Shown: one piece after another, positions 32,586 through 44,742 of the stretch
How the letters are laid out: each line of letters begins with the position of its first letter
Numbering within the stretch: position 1 is the stretch's first letter
Assembly (NCBI RefSeq): GCF_000715075.1
Contig: NC_134087.1
Coordinates: 107,733,161 to 107,797,160, forward strand
DNA: 64,000 nt
Direction: 5' to 3'
Origin: Nicotiana tabacum
Taxonomy: Eukaryota > Streptophyta > Magnoliopsida > Solanales > Solanaceae
Position numbers and translations under genes: made by a program
Notes under the pieces: model-generated
What the model was told of the DNA's origin: nothing
Seen by the model: the letters and a program-made list of their open reading frames with translations, nothing else
The model's database searches: none

Positions 32586-35321
32586 TGTAATGACCCGGCC
32601 GGTCATTTTAAGAATTAACGTTCCGATCCCCTATTAACTATATTCCCCGTATTTGTTTCTGCTATTGCGAGTTGCCGGGAGGATTTATTTGGAGTTTCGG
32701 AGTGTTTTGGGACACTTAGTCTCTAAATGAGAGTTTAAGTTTTAGAATTTGGACCGTAGTTGGCAATGTGAAGATGGCCTCAGAATGGAATTCCATTGGT
32801 TCTGTTAGCTCCGTTGGGTGATTTCGGGCTTAGGGGCATGTTCGGATTGTGTTTTGGAGGTTTGTAGCTTATTTAGGGTTGAAATACCGAAAGTTAAATT
32901 TTTAAAGCATCCGGTTCGATAGTGAGATTTTGATATCGAGGTCGGAATGGAATTCCGGAAGTTGGAGTAGTTTCGTATGTTGAATGTGACGTGTTTGCAA
33001 AATTTCAGGTTATTCGGACGAGGTTTGATAGACATTTTGATCGAAAGCGTAATTTGAGAGCTTTTGGAGTTCTTAGGCTTGAATCCGATGTTAAATTGGT
33101 GTTTTGATATTGTTTTGAGCGTTCCAAAGGTTGGAATAAGTTTGAATGATGTTTTAGGATTGGTTGGCATGTTTGGTTGAGGTCTCGGGGGCCTCGGGTG
33201 AGTTTCGGGTGCTTAACGGAAGTTGAATTGGACTTAGGATGAAAATGAAGTTGGTTGAACCTGTCATAATCGCACCTACATGTATTGGACCGTAGGTGCG
33301 ATACCGCAGAAGCGGTAGGAGGACCGCAGGTGCGGTATGAGGCATTTTGGGTTTTGACCGCAGATGCGTCCCAAGAACCGCAGAAGCGGCACCACATCTG
33401 CGGAATGGAAGTTGCAGGTGCGGAGATCCCCATTAATGAGAAGTCGCAGGTGCGACTTGGTCTTCACAGAAGCGGGACCGTAGGTGCGGTCCCATAGCCG
33501 CGTATGTGGTTTCACTGCTCAGAAAAGGGGCAGAACTAGGGTTTAGTCTCAAAACTTGGATAATTAATTTGGGATCTCGGGATTGGCGATTTTGAGAGAG
33601 ATTTTCACCTGGGTGTTTTGGGTAAGTAATTCTTACTCGATTTTGATTAATTTCCACGAATCTATGCTTAAATTCATCCTTTGAATTCGAATTTGGGGTG
33701 AAAGTTTGGAGAAAAATTGGGAGAAGTTCTTAGGCCTAATTTTGGAGTTTTGATCAAGATTTTGATGTCGGATTAGAGTAATTTCTGTATATATGAACTC
33801 GTGAGAGTGTGAGGATTCTGAATTTGTAAATTACCCGATTCCGAAAAGTGGGCCCGGGAGGCTTTTTGGGCAATTTTCCTAATTTTGCGTTTAGCTTCAA
33901 ATTAATTAGTTGAATTGGTTACTTGAAGTTATATTTACATTATACAATTACTTTGAATAGATTTGGGCCATTCGGAGTCGGATACTCGTGGCAAGAACAT
34001 GGTATTGAGTTGATTAAGCGGGTTCGAGGTAAGTGGCTTGCCTAACCTTGTGTGAGGATACTCTCCTTAGGATTTGGTACTGTTGATATTTGAAATGCCT
34101 TGTACGTGAGGTGACGAGTGTATACTTATGCTAATTGTTAAAAATCCTATTTTCATTAAGTAATTATAATTGTGTTTCCTTTCGTATTTATACTACTTGC
34201 AATTTAAGCCTGTTGTTAGCTTAGGAAAACATGTCTAATTGACTTAATTGCTTTACTTGTTCAAACTGCCTTATTTGGATTATGTGCAGCATGATAGGTT
34301 AGAAATACCTGTTTTACCTTGGTATTAAATTTGAATTGAATTGAGTATTCTTCCTGTTGCTGCTGTATGTTTAATTTGGGATTACGTGATGGTATCCCGG
34401 GAGATCCCCCTGCATGTTTACTTTGGGACTACGGGTTTCTATTCCAGTAGATCCCCCTGCACATTTATATTGGAACTATGGGACTACACCTGGTATATTC
34501 CCCCAGTACTGGGTATTTACATTTGGGACTACGGATCGGGATTCTGGTAGATCCCCGCGTACTATGAGTTGGACTACGGGATGGCACCCTGGAGATCCAC
34601 TGGATATTTACATTTTGGGACTACAGGATGGTATCCTAGGAGATCCCCGGTTGTTATCTCTGCGTTGAGCTGTATTCCTTCTGTGATTATTTTGTCTATG
34701 TTATAGTTGTTGTTATTCTTATTATCCTGTGTTACTTCATACTATTAGAATTTAATTATATTATCGTATTCTATACTGTTTTACCTCATTTTTTAGCTAT
34801 AATTAGTAGGGCCCTAACCTTCCTCGTCACTACTCGATTGAGGTTAGGCTTGTCACTTACTGAGTACCGCTGTGGTGTACTCATGCCCTTTCTGTGCATG
34901 TTTTTCATGTGCAGATCCAGGTACTTCGACTCAGCCCTACTACCCTTGAGGCGAGGCAAATCTCCAGAGACTTTGAGGTATATCTGCCGCGTCTGCAGAC
35001 CGATGAGTCCCTTTCCATTCTCTTTTATAGTATTAGCCCTTTAGTATTTACTTTTGTTTAGACATTCTAGAGTTAGACACTTGTAGTTATTCAACAGCTT
35101 GTGATTTCATGAGATTTCGGGTTTTGAAAAGTTATTTAGTTTGAGAGTTATATTGTATATGCCGAGCGACATCTTTAAACCTTCATTATATTTATTCCGC
35201 AGTTTTTATTTGTTTTATCTATTGTTTTTTTTTTCCTTTTTCCTCACTTGTTAGGCTTACCTAGTCGTAGAGACTAGGTACCGTCATGATAGTTCACGAA
35301 GGGTGAACTGGGGTCGTGACA
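32586..35321 (+). repeat. Tekay 5' LTR
   Basis: 2,736 bp, matching 40046-42783. It contains a cluster of short GC-rich palindromes (CCGCAGGTGCGG, CCGCAGAAGCGG and relatives) at about 33270-33510. A degenerate minisatellite of about 50 bp built on TTTGGGACTACGG and GTAGATCCCC lies at about 34378-34660. Confidence 0.9.
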
Positions 35322-35324
35322 AAT

Positions 35325-35336
35325 TGGTATCAGAGC
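35325..35336 (+). promoter_or_regulatory. Tekay primer-binding site
   Basis: TGGTATCAGAGC, three bases after the 5' LTR, complementary to the initiator-Met tRNA 3' end as in most plant Gypsy and Copia elements. Confidence 0.9.
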
Positions 35337-35523
35337 TCTAGGTTCATAGGAGTCATGAATCACAAGCCGGTTTATTAGATTCTCGCGGATCGGTACAGAG
35401 ACATATGTACTTATCTACGAGAGGATATGTAACTGCTAGGAAAATTCCACTTCATTTGATTTCCTTGTCGTGCGTGATTTTTGATATCACAATTCTAAAC
35501 TTTTGTCTTCTATTCTCTCACAG

Positions 35524-38500
35524 ATGGTGAGGACATGTGCTACCAGAGATGATCAGGCACCCGCGCCCCTACTAGAGCCGTTAGAGGTCGGGGCCGGGGT
35601 AGAGGCCGAGGATGCGCACGTGGTACAACCACATCACTCGCGCGAGCTGCCACTGAGGTGCCATCAACAGTTCCAATTGGAGTCCAGGCAACTGATACGC
35701 CTACTGCTACTACTACTCCAACTCTCCAGGAGACTCTTGCACAGTTCATGAGCATGTACACCACTCTGGCTTAGGTAGGGTTGCTTCCTCTTGCTGCAGC
35801 TACATCTCAGGCTGGGGGAGGAGCACAGACTCCCGCCGCCCGCACTTCTGAGTAGCGAGTGCATGTTGATCAAGTCCCAGAGATTATCCCTGTATAGCCT
35901 GCAGTCCCAGATTAGCCCGAGGATAGGGCAACAATTTCCGAGGATGAGCAGCTGAGGCTTGAGAGGTTCAAGAAGTACAAACCTCATGTATTTAGTGGTC
36001 TAGCATTAGATGATGCTCTGGGATTTCTAGATGAGTGCTACCGTATCCTCCGTACCATGGGTATATCAGGATCGAGCGAGGTTTCCTTCACTACCTTCCA
36101 ACTTCGAGGAGCCACCTATGATTGGTGGTGTACTTATGAGTTAGACAGTTCGGATGAGGCAGCTTCCCTGACTTGGACTCAGTTTTCAGATATGTTCCTG
36201 AGAGAGTATGTTCCTCAGAGCCTCAGGGACGCATGATGCGCAGAGTTTGAGCATTTGTGATAGGGTACTATGACTGTCTCGGAGTATGTTGTCCATTACA
36301 CTAGCTTGGCTAGACATGCACCAGCCTTGGTTTCTACTATTCGCGAGAGGGTTCGCCGGTTTATTAAGGGGCTTATTCCCAGCATTAGGTCTATCATGGC
36401 TCGTGAGTTGGAGATGAATATTTCTTATCAGTAGGTGGTGAGCATTGCTAGGAGAGTGGGGGGTATTCATGCTAGGGATAGAGAGTAGAGGGAGGCCAAG
36501 AGGTCTCGAAAGTCAGGCCATTATTTTAGTGCCCGTACTCCAGCTGCAGGCCGTCATGGTAGGGGTTATATGAGTCGCCCCGTTTATTCAACTCTTCCAG
36601 CAACCAGTGATATTCTAGCTCCTCCTAGGCCTCAGGAGCCTTATTATGCACCTCTAGTATCTAGCACGCCTCCTAGGCGGGGTGCTTTCAGTGGTCAGCC
36701 CAGCAGACTTGGCCTGAGCCAGTCACAACCGCCATGTCCTCCCAGATCTTGTTTTGAGTGTGGTGACACACGCCATATAGTGAGGGATTGCCCCAGACTT
36801 AGGAAGGGTGCACCTCCATAGACTTCTCAACCACAACGTGCCCCATAGAGTTCTCAGGCTATGGTTACAACTCCAGTTTCTACCCACCTGCTCAGCCAGC
36901 TAGAGGTGGAGGTCGGGGAGGTAGAGGTCACCCTAGAGGGGGAGGCCAGGCCAGATATTATGCCGCCTGTATCGAGGCTATCACCTCCTATTATGTCATA
37001 CAGGTATTGTCCTGGTTTGTCATAGAGATGCATTGGTTTTATTCGATCCAAGCTCCACTTATTCTTATGTGTCTTCTTATTTTGCCCCTATTTGGGTGTA
37101 TCTTGGGATTCTTTGAGTTCCCCTATTTATGTTTCTACTCCTATGGGAGATTCTTTTGTTGTGGACCACGTTTATCGATCGTGTGTGGTTGCTCTTAGTG
37201 GTTTTGAGACTAGAGCCGATTTATTATTGCTCATCATGGTAGATTTTGATGTTATCTTGGGCATGGACTGGTTGTCGCCCCATTATGCTATTCTTGATTG
37301 TCACGCCAAAACCGTGATGTTGGCTATGCCAGGTGTACTGCGAGTAGAGTGGAGGGGTACCTTAGATCATACTTCCAATAGAGTTATTTCATTCCTTAAG
37401 GCTCAGCATATGGTTGAGAAGGGGTGTGACACATATCTAGATTATGTGAGAGATGTCAGTATTGATACCCCTACAGTTGATTCAGTCCCAGTAGTACGGG
37501 ATTATTCTGATGTGTTTCCAGCTAACCTTCCGGGCATGCCACCCGATAGAGATATTAATTTTGGCATTGATCTGTTGCCGGGCACTCAGCCCATTTCTAT
37601 TCCTCCGTATCGTATGGCCCCTCCTGAATTGAAGGAGTTGAAGGATCAGTTACAAGAATTGCTTGATACGGTTTTTATTCGGCCCAGTGTATCACCTTAG
37701 GGTGCTCCTGTCTTGTTTGTAAAGAAAAAAGATGGTTCTATGCATATGTGCATTGATTATAGCCAGTTGAATAAAGTTATAGTGAAGAACCGTTATCATT
37801 TGCCCCATATTGATGATTTGTTTGACCAACTACAGGGTGCACGAGTGTTTTCTAAGATTGACTTGCGTTCAGGTTACCATCAATTGAAGATTCGGGAGCC
37901 AGATATCCCGAAGACTGCTTTCAAGACTCGGTATGCTTATTACGAGTTCCTTGTTATGTCATTTGGGCTGACCAATGCCCCAGCAGCCTTCATGCATTTG
38001 ATGCACAGTGTGTTCCGGCCATATCTTGACTCGTTTGTCATTGTCTTTATTGATATTTTGGTAGACTCTCAGAGTCGGGAAGACCATGAGCAGCACCTGA
38101 GGACAATGCTTCAGACTTTGAGGGAAAAGAAGTTATATGCAAAGTTCTCAAAATATGAGTTTTGGTTGGATTCCGTGGCATTGTTAGGCCACATGGTATC
38201 GAGTGAGGGTATTCAGGTGGATCCGAAGAAAGTGGAAGCAGTGCAGAGTTGGCCCAGACCATCCTCAACTATAGAGATCCGTAGTTTTCTTGGCTTGGCG
38301 GGCTATTACGGTCGATTTGTTGAGGGATTTTCATCTATTGCTACCCCAGAAGGGTGTTCCGTTCCAGTGGACGGAAGAGTGTGAGGCGAGCTTTCAGAAG
38401 CTCAAGACAGCTTTGACTACAACCCAATTTTGATATTGCCTACATGTTCGGGGTCTTATACTGTCTATTGTGATGCCTCGAGGATTGGACTTGGAGCAGT

Positions 38501-40020
38501 ATTGATGCAGGACGATAGGGTGATTGCCTACCCGTCTAGACAGTTGAAGGTACATGAGAAGAATTATCATGTCCATGATCTCGAGTCAGCTGCTATTATT
38601 CACGCCTTAAAGATCTGGAGTCATTATTTGTACGGTGTGCCTTGTGAGATTTATACTTCTCACTAGAGTTTGCAACATCTGTTCAAGCAGAAGGATCTTA
38701 ATTTGCGTCAGAGGAGGTGGTTAGAGCTGCTGAAGGACTATGAAATCACTATTTTATATCACCTGAGCAAGGCCAATGTGGTGGTCGATGATTTGAGTCG
38801 CCGGGCAGAGAGTTTGGGGAGTTTGGCTTATTTACCTACAACGGAGAGGCCTATGGAGATGGATGTTCAGGCCTTAGCCAGCCAATTTGTGAGATTGGAT
38901 TTTTTGGAGCCCAGTCGGGTTCTAGCTTGTGTGGTCTCTCGGTTTTCCTTATTTGATCGTATTAGAGAGCGTCAGTTTGATGACCCTCATTTGCTTGTCC
39001 TCAAGGACAAGGTTCTGGATGGCGATGCTAGAGATATGACTATTGGTGATGACGGGATATTGAGGATACAGGGTCAGGTATGTGTACCCAATGCTGATGG
39101 GCTTCGGGAGTTGATTCTAGAAGAGGCCCATAGTTCGCGGTATTCCATTCATCTGGGTGTCGCGAAGATGTACCAGGATTTGAGGCAGCACTATTGGTGG
39201 AGGCGGATGAAGAAAAATATAGTTGGGTTTGTAGCTCGGTGCCTCAATTGTCAGTAGGTAAAGCACGAGCACTAGAGACCGGGTGTGTGTGATTGAGTTT
39301 GGAGGGTCTTGGGATCAGTTCTTGCCATTGGCAGAGTTTGCCTACAACAACAACTATCAGTCCAGCATTCAGATGGCACCGTACGAGGATTTATATGGTA
39401 GGCGGTGTAGATCCTCGGTAGGTTGGTTTGAGCTAGGTGAGGCTAGATTATTAGGCACAGACTTGGTTCAGGATGCTTTGGAGAAGGTTAAGGCGATTCA
39501 GGATAGACTTCGTACAGCCCAGTCCAGATAGAAGAGTTACGCAGACCGGAAGGTTCGTGATATTTCCTATATGGTTGGATAGCGGGTTCTACTTCGGGTT
39601 TCGCCTATGAAGGGTGTTATGAGATTTGGGAAGAAAGGGAAGTTGAGTCCAAGGTTTCTTGGTCCTTTTGAGATATTGCGGCGTGTTGGGAAGGTTGCTT
39701 ATGAGCTTGCCTTACCTTCCATCTTGGCAGGATTTCATCTGGTGCTTCATGTTTCGATGCTCTAGAAGTATCACGGTGATCCGCCGCACGTGTTGGATTT
39801 CAGTCCAGTCTAGTTGGACAAGGATCTATCTTATGTTGAGGAGCCGGTGGCGATATTGGACAGGAAGGTTCGGAAGCTGAGGTCAAAGAATATTGCATTA
39901 GTGAAGGTTCAGTGGTAGGGTCAACCGGTCGAGGAGGCGACCTGGGAGACCGAGCACGATATGCGTAGCCGTTACCCTCATCTTTTCACTACTTCAGGTA
40001 TGTCTCTATGCTCGTTCAAG
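35524..40020 (+). pseudogene. Tekay gag-pol remnant with chromodomain
   Basis: Gag starts at ATG 35524. A zinc knuckle CFECGDTRHIVRDC (C-x2-C-x4-H-x4-C) is near 36755. Protease-like GMDWLSPH is near 37262. The RT core is at 37713-38380; its catalytic box reads FIDILVDS where the family has F/Y-x-D-D, so one Asp codon is missing and the following Tyr has changed. RNase H is at 38430-38830 and the integrase finger is near 39190-39260 (H..H..CLNC). The catalytic core is then absent: reading jumps at about 39280 to its C-terminal side. A chromodomain follows at about 39832-39985 (EEPVAILDRKVRKLRSK, then an in-frame stop). At least fifteen stops are TAG where the family has Gln CAG or Trp TGG. Dead copy. 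Confidence 0.85.
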
Positions 40021-40045
40021 GACGAACAAATCAAGTGTAGGAGGA

Positions 40046-42783
40046 TGTAATGACTCGGCTGGTCATTTTAAGAATTAATGCCCTGATCCCCTATTAACTG
40101 CATTCCCCGTGTTTGTTTCTGCTATTGCGAGTTGCTGGGAGGATTTATTTGGAGTTTCGGAGAGTTTTGGGACACTTAGTCCCTAAATGAGAGTTTAAAT
40201 TTTAGAATTTGAACCGTAGTCAGAACAGTGTGAAGACGGCCTCGGAATGGAATTTTGCTAGTTCTTTAGTTCCGTTGGGTGATTTCAGGCTTAGGGGCGT
40301 GTTTGGATTGTGTTTTGGAGGCCTGTAGCTTGTTTAAGCTTGAAATGCCAAAAGTTAAATTTTTGAAGTTTCCGGTTCGATAGTGAGATTTTGATATCGG
40401 GGTCGGAATGGAATTCCGGAAGTTGGAGTAGCTCCGTAGTATTGAATGTGATGTGCTTGTAAAATTTCAGGTCATTCGAATGAGGTTTGATAGACTTTTT
40501 GATTGAAAGCGTAATTTGAGAGTTTTTGGAGTTCTTAGGCTTGAATCTGATGTTAAATTGGTGTTTTGATATTATTTTGAGTGTTCCGAAGGTTGGAACA
40601 AGTTTGAATGATGTTTTAGGATTGATTGGCAGGTTTGGTTAAGGTCCCGGGGGCCTCGGGTGAGTTTCGGGAGCTTAACAGAAATTGAATTGGACTTAGG
40701 ATGAAAATGAAGTTAGCTGAACCTGTCATAATCGCACCTGCGTGTATTGGACCGCAGGTGCGGCACCGCAGAAGCGGTAGGAGGACCACAGGTGCGGTAT
40801 GAGGCATTTTGGTTTTGACCGCAGATGCGGCCCATGCACTGTAGAAGTGGCACCGCATCTGCGGAATGGAAGTCGCAGGTGCGGAGATCCCCGTTTAATG
40901 AAAAGTCATAGGTGCGACTTGGTCTTTGTAGAAGCGGGACCACAGGTGCGGTCCCATAGTCGCAGATGCGATTTCACTGTTCAGAAAAGGGACAGAACGA
41001 GGGTTTAGTCTCAAAACTTGGAAAATTGATTTGGGAGCTCGGCATTGACGATTTTGAGAGAGATTTTCACCTGGGTGTTTTGGGTAAGTATTTCTTACTC
41101 GATTCTGATTAATTTCCACAAATCTATGCTTAAATTCATCCTTTGAATTCGAATTTGGGGTGAAAGTTTGGAGAAATATTGGGAGAAGTTCTTAGGCCTA
41201 ATTTTGGAGTTTTGATCAAGATTTTAATGTCGGATTGGAGTAATTTCTATAAATATGAAATCGTAAGAGTGTGAGGATTCCGAATTTGTAAATTCTACCC
41301 GATTCCAAGATGTGGGCCCAGGAGGCTTTTTGGGCAATTTTCCTAATTTCGCGTATTAGCTTCGAATTAATTAGTTGAATTAGTTACTTGAAGTTATATT
41401 TACATTATGCAATTACTTTGAATAGATTTGGGCCATTCGGAGTCGGATACTCGCGGGAAGAACGTGATATTGAGTTGATTGACCGGGTTCGAGGTAAGTG
41501 GCTTGCCTAACCTTGTATGGGGGAACTCCCCTTAGGATTTGGTATTATTGATATTTGAAATGCCTTATAGGTGAGGTGACGAGTGCGTACTTGTGCTAAT
41601 TGTTGAAAATCCTATTTTCATTAAGTAACTATAATTGTGTTTCCTTTCTTGTTTATACTACTTCCAATTTAAGCCTGTTGTTAGCTTAGGGGAGCATGTC
41701 TATTTGCCTTAATTGCTTTACTTGCTCAAACTGCCTTATTTGGATCATGTGCAACATGCTAGGTTAGAAATACATGTTCTACCTTGGCATGAAATTTGAA
41801 TTGAATTGAGTATTCTTCATGTTGCTGCTGTGTGTTTACTTTGGGACTACGGGACGGTATCCTGGGAGATCCCCCCTGCATGTTTACTTTGGGACTACGG
41901 ATTTGTATTCCGGTAGATCCCTCTGCTCATTTATATTGGAACTACGGGACTGCACCTGGTAGATTTCCTAGTATTGGGTATTTACATTTGGGACTACGGA
42001 TCGGGATTCCGGTAGATCCTCGTGCACTATGAGTTGGACTACGGGATGACACTCGGGAGATCCACTGGATATTTACATTTGGGGACTAAAGGACAGTATC
42101 CTAGGAGATCCCCGGTTGTAATCTTTGTGTTGAGCTGTATTCCTTCTGTGATTATTTTGCCTCTGTTATAGTTGTTGTTATTCTTATTATCCTGTGTTAC
42201 TTCATACTGTTAGCATTTAATTATATTGTCATATTCTATACTGTTTTACCTCGTTTTTCAGCTATAATTAGTAGGATACTGACATTCCTCGTCACTACTC
42301 GATCGAGGTTAGGCTTGGCACTTACTGAGTACCGTTGTGGTGTACTCATGCCCCTTCTGCACATGTTTTTCATATGCAGATCCAGGTACTTCGACTCAGC
42401 CCTGCTACCCTTGAGGCGAGGCGATTCTCCAGAGACTTCGAGGTATATCTGCCGCATCCGCAGACCGAGGAGTCCCTTTCCATTCTCTCTTATAGTATTA
42501 GCCCTTATGTATTTGCTTTTTTTAGACATTCTGGAGTTAGACACTTGTAGTTATTCAACAGCTTGTGATTTCATGAGATTCCAGGTTTTGGAGAAGTTGT
42601 TCAGTTTGAGAGCTATATTGTATATGCCGAGCGGCATCTTTAAACCTTCACTATGTTTATTCCGCAATTTTTATTTATTTTATCTATTGTTTTTTCCCTT
42701 TTCCCGCACTTGTTAGGCTTACCTAATCGTAGAGACTAGGTGCCATCACGATAGTTTACGGAGGGCGAACTGGGATCGTGACA
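40046..42783 (+). repeat. Tekay 3' LTR
   Basis: 2,738 bp, preceded by a purine tract AGTGTAGGAGGA at 40034-40045. It carries the same GC-palindrome cluster (about 40731-40980) and ACTACGG minisatellite (about 41836-42120) as the 5' LTR. Both have diverged, but the pattern is kept. Confidence 0.9.
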
Positions 42784-42788
42784 CCTTT

Positions 42789-44424
42789 TTCCTCTTTACC
42801 AATCTCCTTCATCCTCCTAGTGAAGAGATCCTGAAATATGCAAAAAATTGGAAAGAATGCAGCATAACAGTTCAAAGCTTTTGTCAATTGAGACACAGAC
42901 AAAAGATTAAACTTGAAAGCTAGTACACACAAGACATTATTAATAGTATCACTTCCATCTAATTGACAACTACCAATATGTGACACCTTAGTAGACTCTC
43001 CAATAGGCAACTGTACATTTCCTGCATTACCTACTAACGATTTATCATGTAAAAGTTGTTCATTACCAGCCATATGGTTTGTAGCTCCAATGTCTACTAT
43101 CTATTTCTCATCAGTGTTTGGTTCATAAGAAACATTACCTGCCACGTGTGCACTGGCAGATTACTCAAAGATTGATGCTTTATTTATTAGGCTTAAAATC
43201 TGACTATATTGCTCAGGAGTAAACATTTGCATAGACCCTAAGGTTTATTGCCCTTGGTGATTGTGTTGTTCAGGAGTGAAACCCTGTACAGGTGCCAAAT
43301 GGTGCTCTTGTGTCATCATTACTGATGAAGGTAAGATTAGTTGATTTTTTGAACTTCCAACTATATTTGCTTTTTCCTGAGGCTTAAAATCTATAGGATA
43401 CCCTATCAGTTTATAGCAATTAGCCCTCAAATGTCCCTTTCTTATTGTAGTAATCACATTTCATCAACTTATAACATTCTTCTTAGCATGTCCTTTCAAA
43501 TGGCAGAAGTCACATTCAACATTGAAATTTCTCCTTTGTTTTTAACCAAATTTAGAACTGAATAGGGCTATAGGATCAATGGACTCAGCACTATAACTAC
43601 CACATGCTACTAATTTTTGACTTTTATCCTGAAAGATCATAGCATAAGCTTGATTAACCGTAGGGATTTTGGATTTCATTATAATTTAGCTATGAGCTTG
43701 ACTATAGCCATCATTTAATCCCATTAAGAATTTCCATAAACGTTGATAATTCTGTCGTTTAATGAACTTTTTTGACTTATCACAACAAACAGGAGGAGGC
43801 ATAATCGAGTCATATTCATCCTACAAATCCTTCAATTTTGAGTAGTAAACTGAAACAGAGGATGTACCTTGTGTTAATATAAAAATCTCCCTGTGTAGGT
43901 AATACATTCGTGATGCATTAACCTTATCAAAGCGTTTCCTAAGATCCAACCAAATTGCATGTGCACTTGACCGGAACAGTACTCCACTCAGCAAATCACA
44001 ACTCACATCGTGCATTATCCACGATTTCACAATAGCGTTGCAGCGATCCCACATATTTACATAATTGTCTCCATAGGTGTCATGCATTATTGAACCATCT
44101 ATAAACCCTAGATTGTTCCGTGTTAGCAACAAAACTTCCATAGCTTGGCTCCAGATCGTGTAGTTTTCCATTTCTTATAGCTAAAAACCAAGTGACAACG
44201 CTCTTGGTATGTCCGATGGATGTAAATATAACGGATGATTGTGATCTATCACAATTGTCGATTGATATGTGACTTCCTCTGTTTGATTTGTAACTTCATC
44301 TCCGGCCATGACTATTTAGGGTTCCGGTGAGCAATTAATAATTCCGGCTGAAAATTTTGAGAAATGAACAACGAATTTCTCGTTACAATTCTCAGTGAAA
44401 ACCTCTAGATTCAATCGTCTACAA
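42789..44424 (-). pseudogene. Copia-1 gag, zinc knuckle and protease
   Basis: 5' part of the Copia-1 polyprotein. Gag at 43821-44171 (MENYTIWSQAMEVLL..., then WLDLRKRF, typical of the Copia gag). A knuckle remnant near 43400-43440 (KGHLRANCYKLIGYP). The protease end and linker at 42789-43073 (LLSVSQLTKALNC, the conserved segment before GAG-pre-integrase). Frames are broken by stops between these blocks. It is cut at 42,789 by the Tekay. Confidence 0.82.
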
Positions 44425-44436
44425 GCTGTGATACCA
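44425..44436 (-). promoter_or_regulatory. Copia-1 primer-binding site
   Basis: The minus strand reads TGGTATCACAGC directly after the 5' LTR. One base differs from the usual TGGTATCAGAGC. Confidence 0.75.
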
Positions 44437-44737
44437 TATCAATTTTGTGGATCTGAGTAAAGAGAAATTCCTCTTACAAAGAGAGAAAACATATCAGAGA
44501 GAGAGAGAGAGAGAGAAGCGAGAGATGGGAGAGTGAATCTCATTTTATGAATACTAAAAATGACAAGTACTGTACAATCTACAGTTATAACTAACATAAC
44601 CGACTAATCCCTCATTAACAACTAACTATAGTCAACTACTAATATTAACAACTAACTATAGTTATAAGATGACCTATCTATTGTTAAGTTAACCTATACA
44701 ATGTCAACCTGGAACATGACTATTACATAGCTCATTA
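44437..44737 (-). repeat. Copia-1 5' LTR
   Basis: 301 bp, partner of 6361-6651. The extra length is mostly an expanded GA run near 44500. The terminal TG has changed to TA (TATCAATTTT on the plus strand). Confidence 0.9.
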
Positions 44738-44742
44738 TTTCC

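Larger units (their letters stand above)
32586..42783 (+). mobile_element. Ty3/Gypsy Tekay-type chromovirus, decayed
   Basis: A 10.2-kb element on the plus strand, nested in Copia-1 just before its GAG-pre-integrase region. LTRs are at 32586-35321 and 40046-42783 (TGTAATGACC...TCGTGACA). Order: LTR, initiator-Met primer site, gag with zinc knuckle, protease, RT, RNase H, integrase finger, integrase C-terminus with chromodomain, LTR. The integrase core is deleted and the frames are full of stops. Flanks are CCATA and CCTTT, only three of five matching, so the target duplication has decayed or the ends are slightly misplaced. The first 200 bases of the LTRs differ by roughly 6-8%, much older than the Ogre. 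Confidence 0.9.
6361..44737 (-). mobile_element. Ty1/Copia LTR retrotransposon, host of two nested elements
   Basis: A Copia element on the minus strand, bounded by LTRs at 6361-6651 and 44437-44737 and by a 5-bp target duplication TTTCC (6356-6360 and 44738-44742). After removal of the nested Ogre and Tekay, about 5.2 kb remain, the normal length for Copia. Domain order on the minus strand is gag, zinc knuckle, protease, GAG-pre-integrase, integrase, RT, RNase H. This places integrase before RT, the Copia arrangement. The primer site TGGTATCACAGC (44425-44436, minus) resembles the initiator-Met site. A G-rich polypurine tract abuts the 3' LTR at 6652-6662. The polyprotein has several frameshifts and stops, so the element is dead. 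It sits inside the DCD-gene intron in the same orientation as the gene. Confidence 0.9.

Noticed and set aside
33154..33515. Overlapping ORFs in the GC-rich part of the Tekay LTR
   Set aside because: Produced by the palindrome cluster; the counterparts in the other LTR differ in frame and length.
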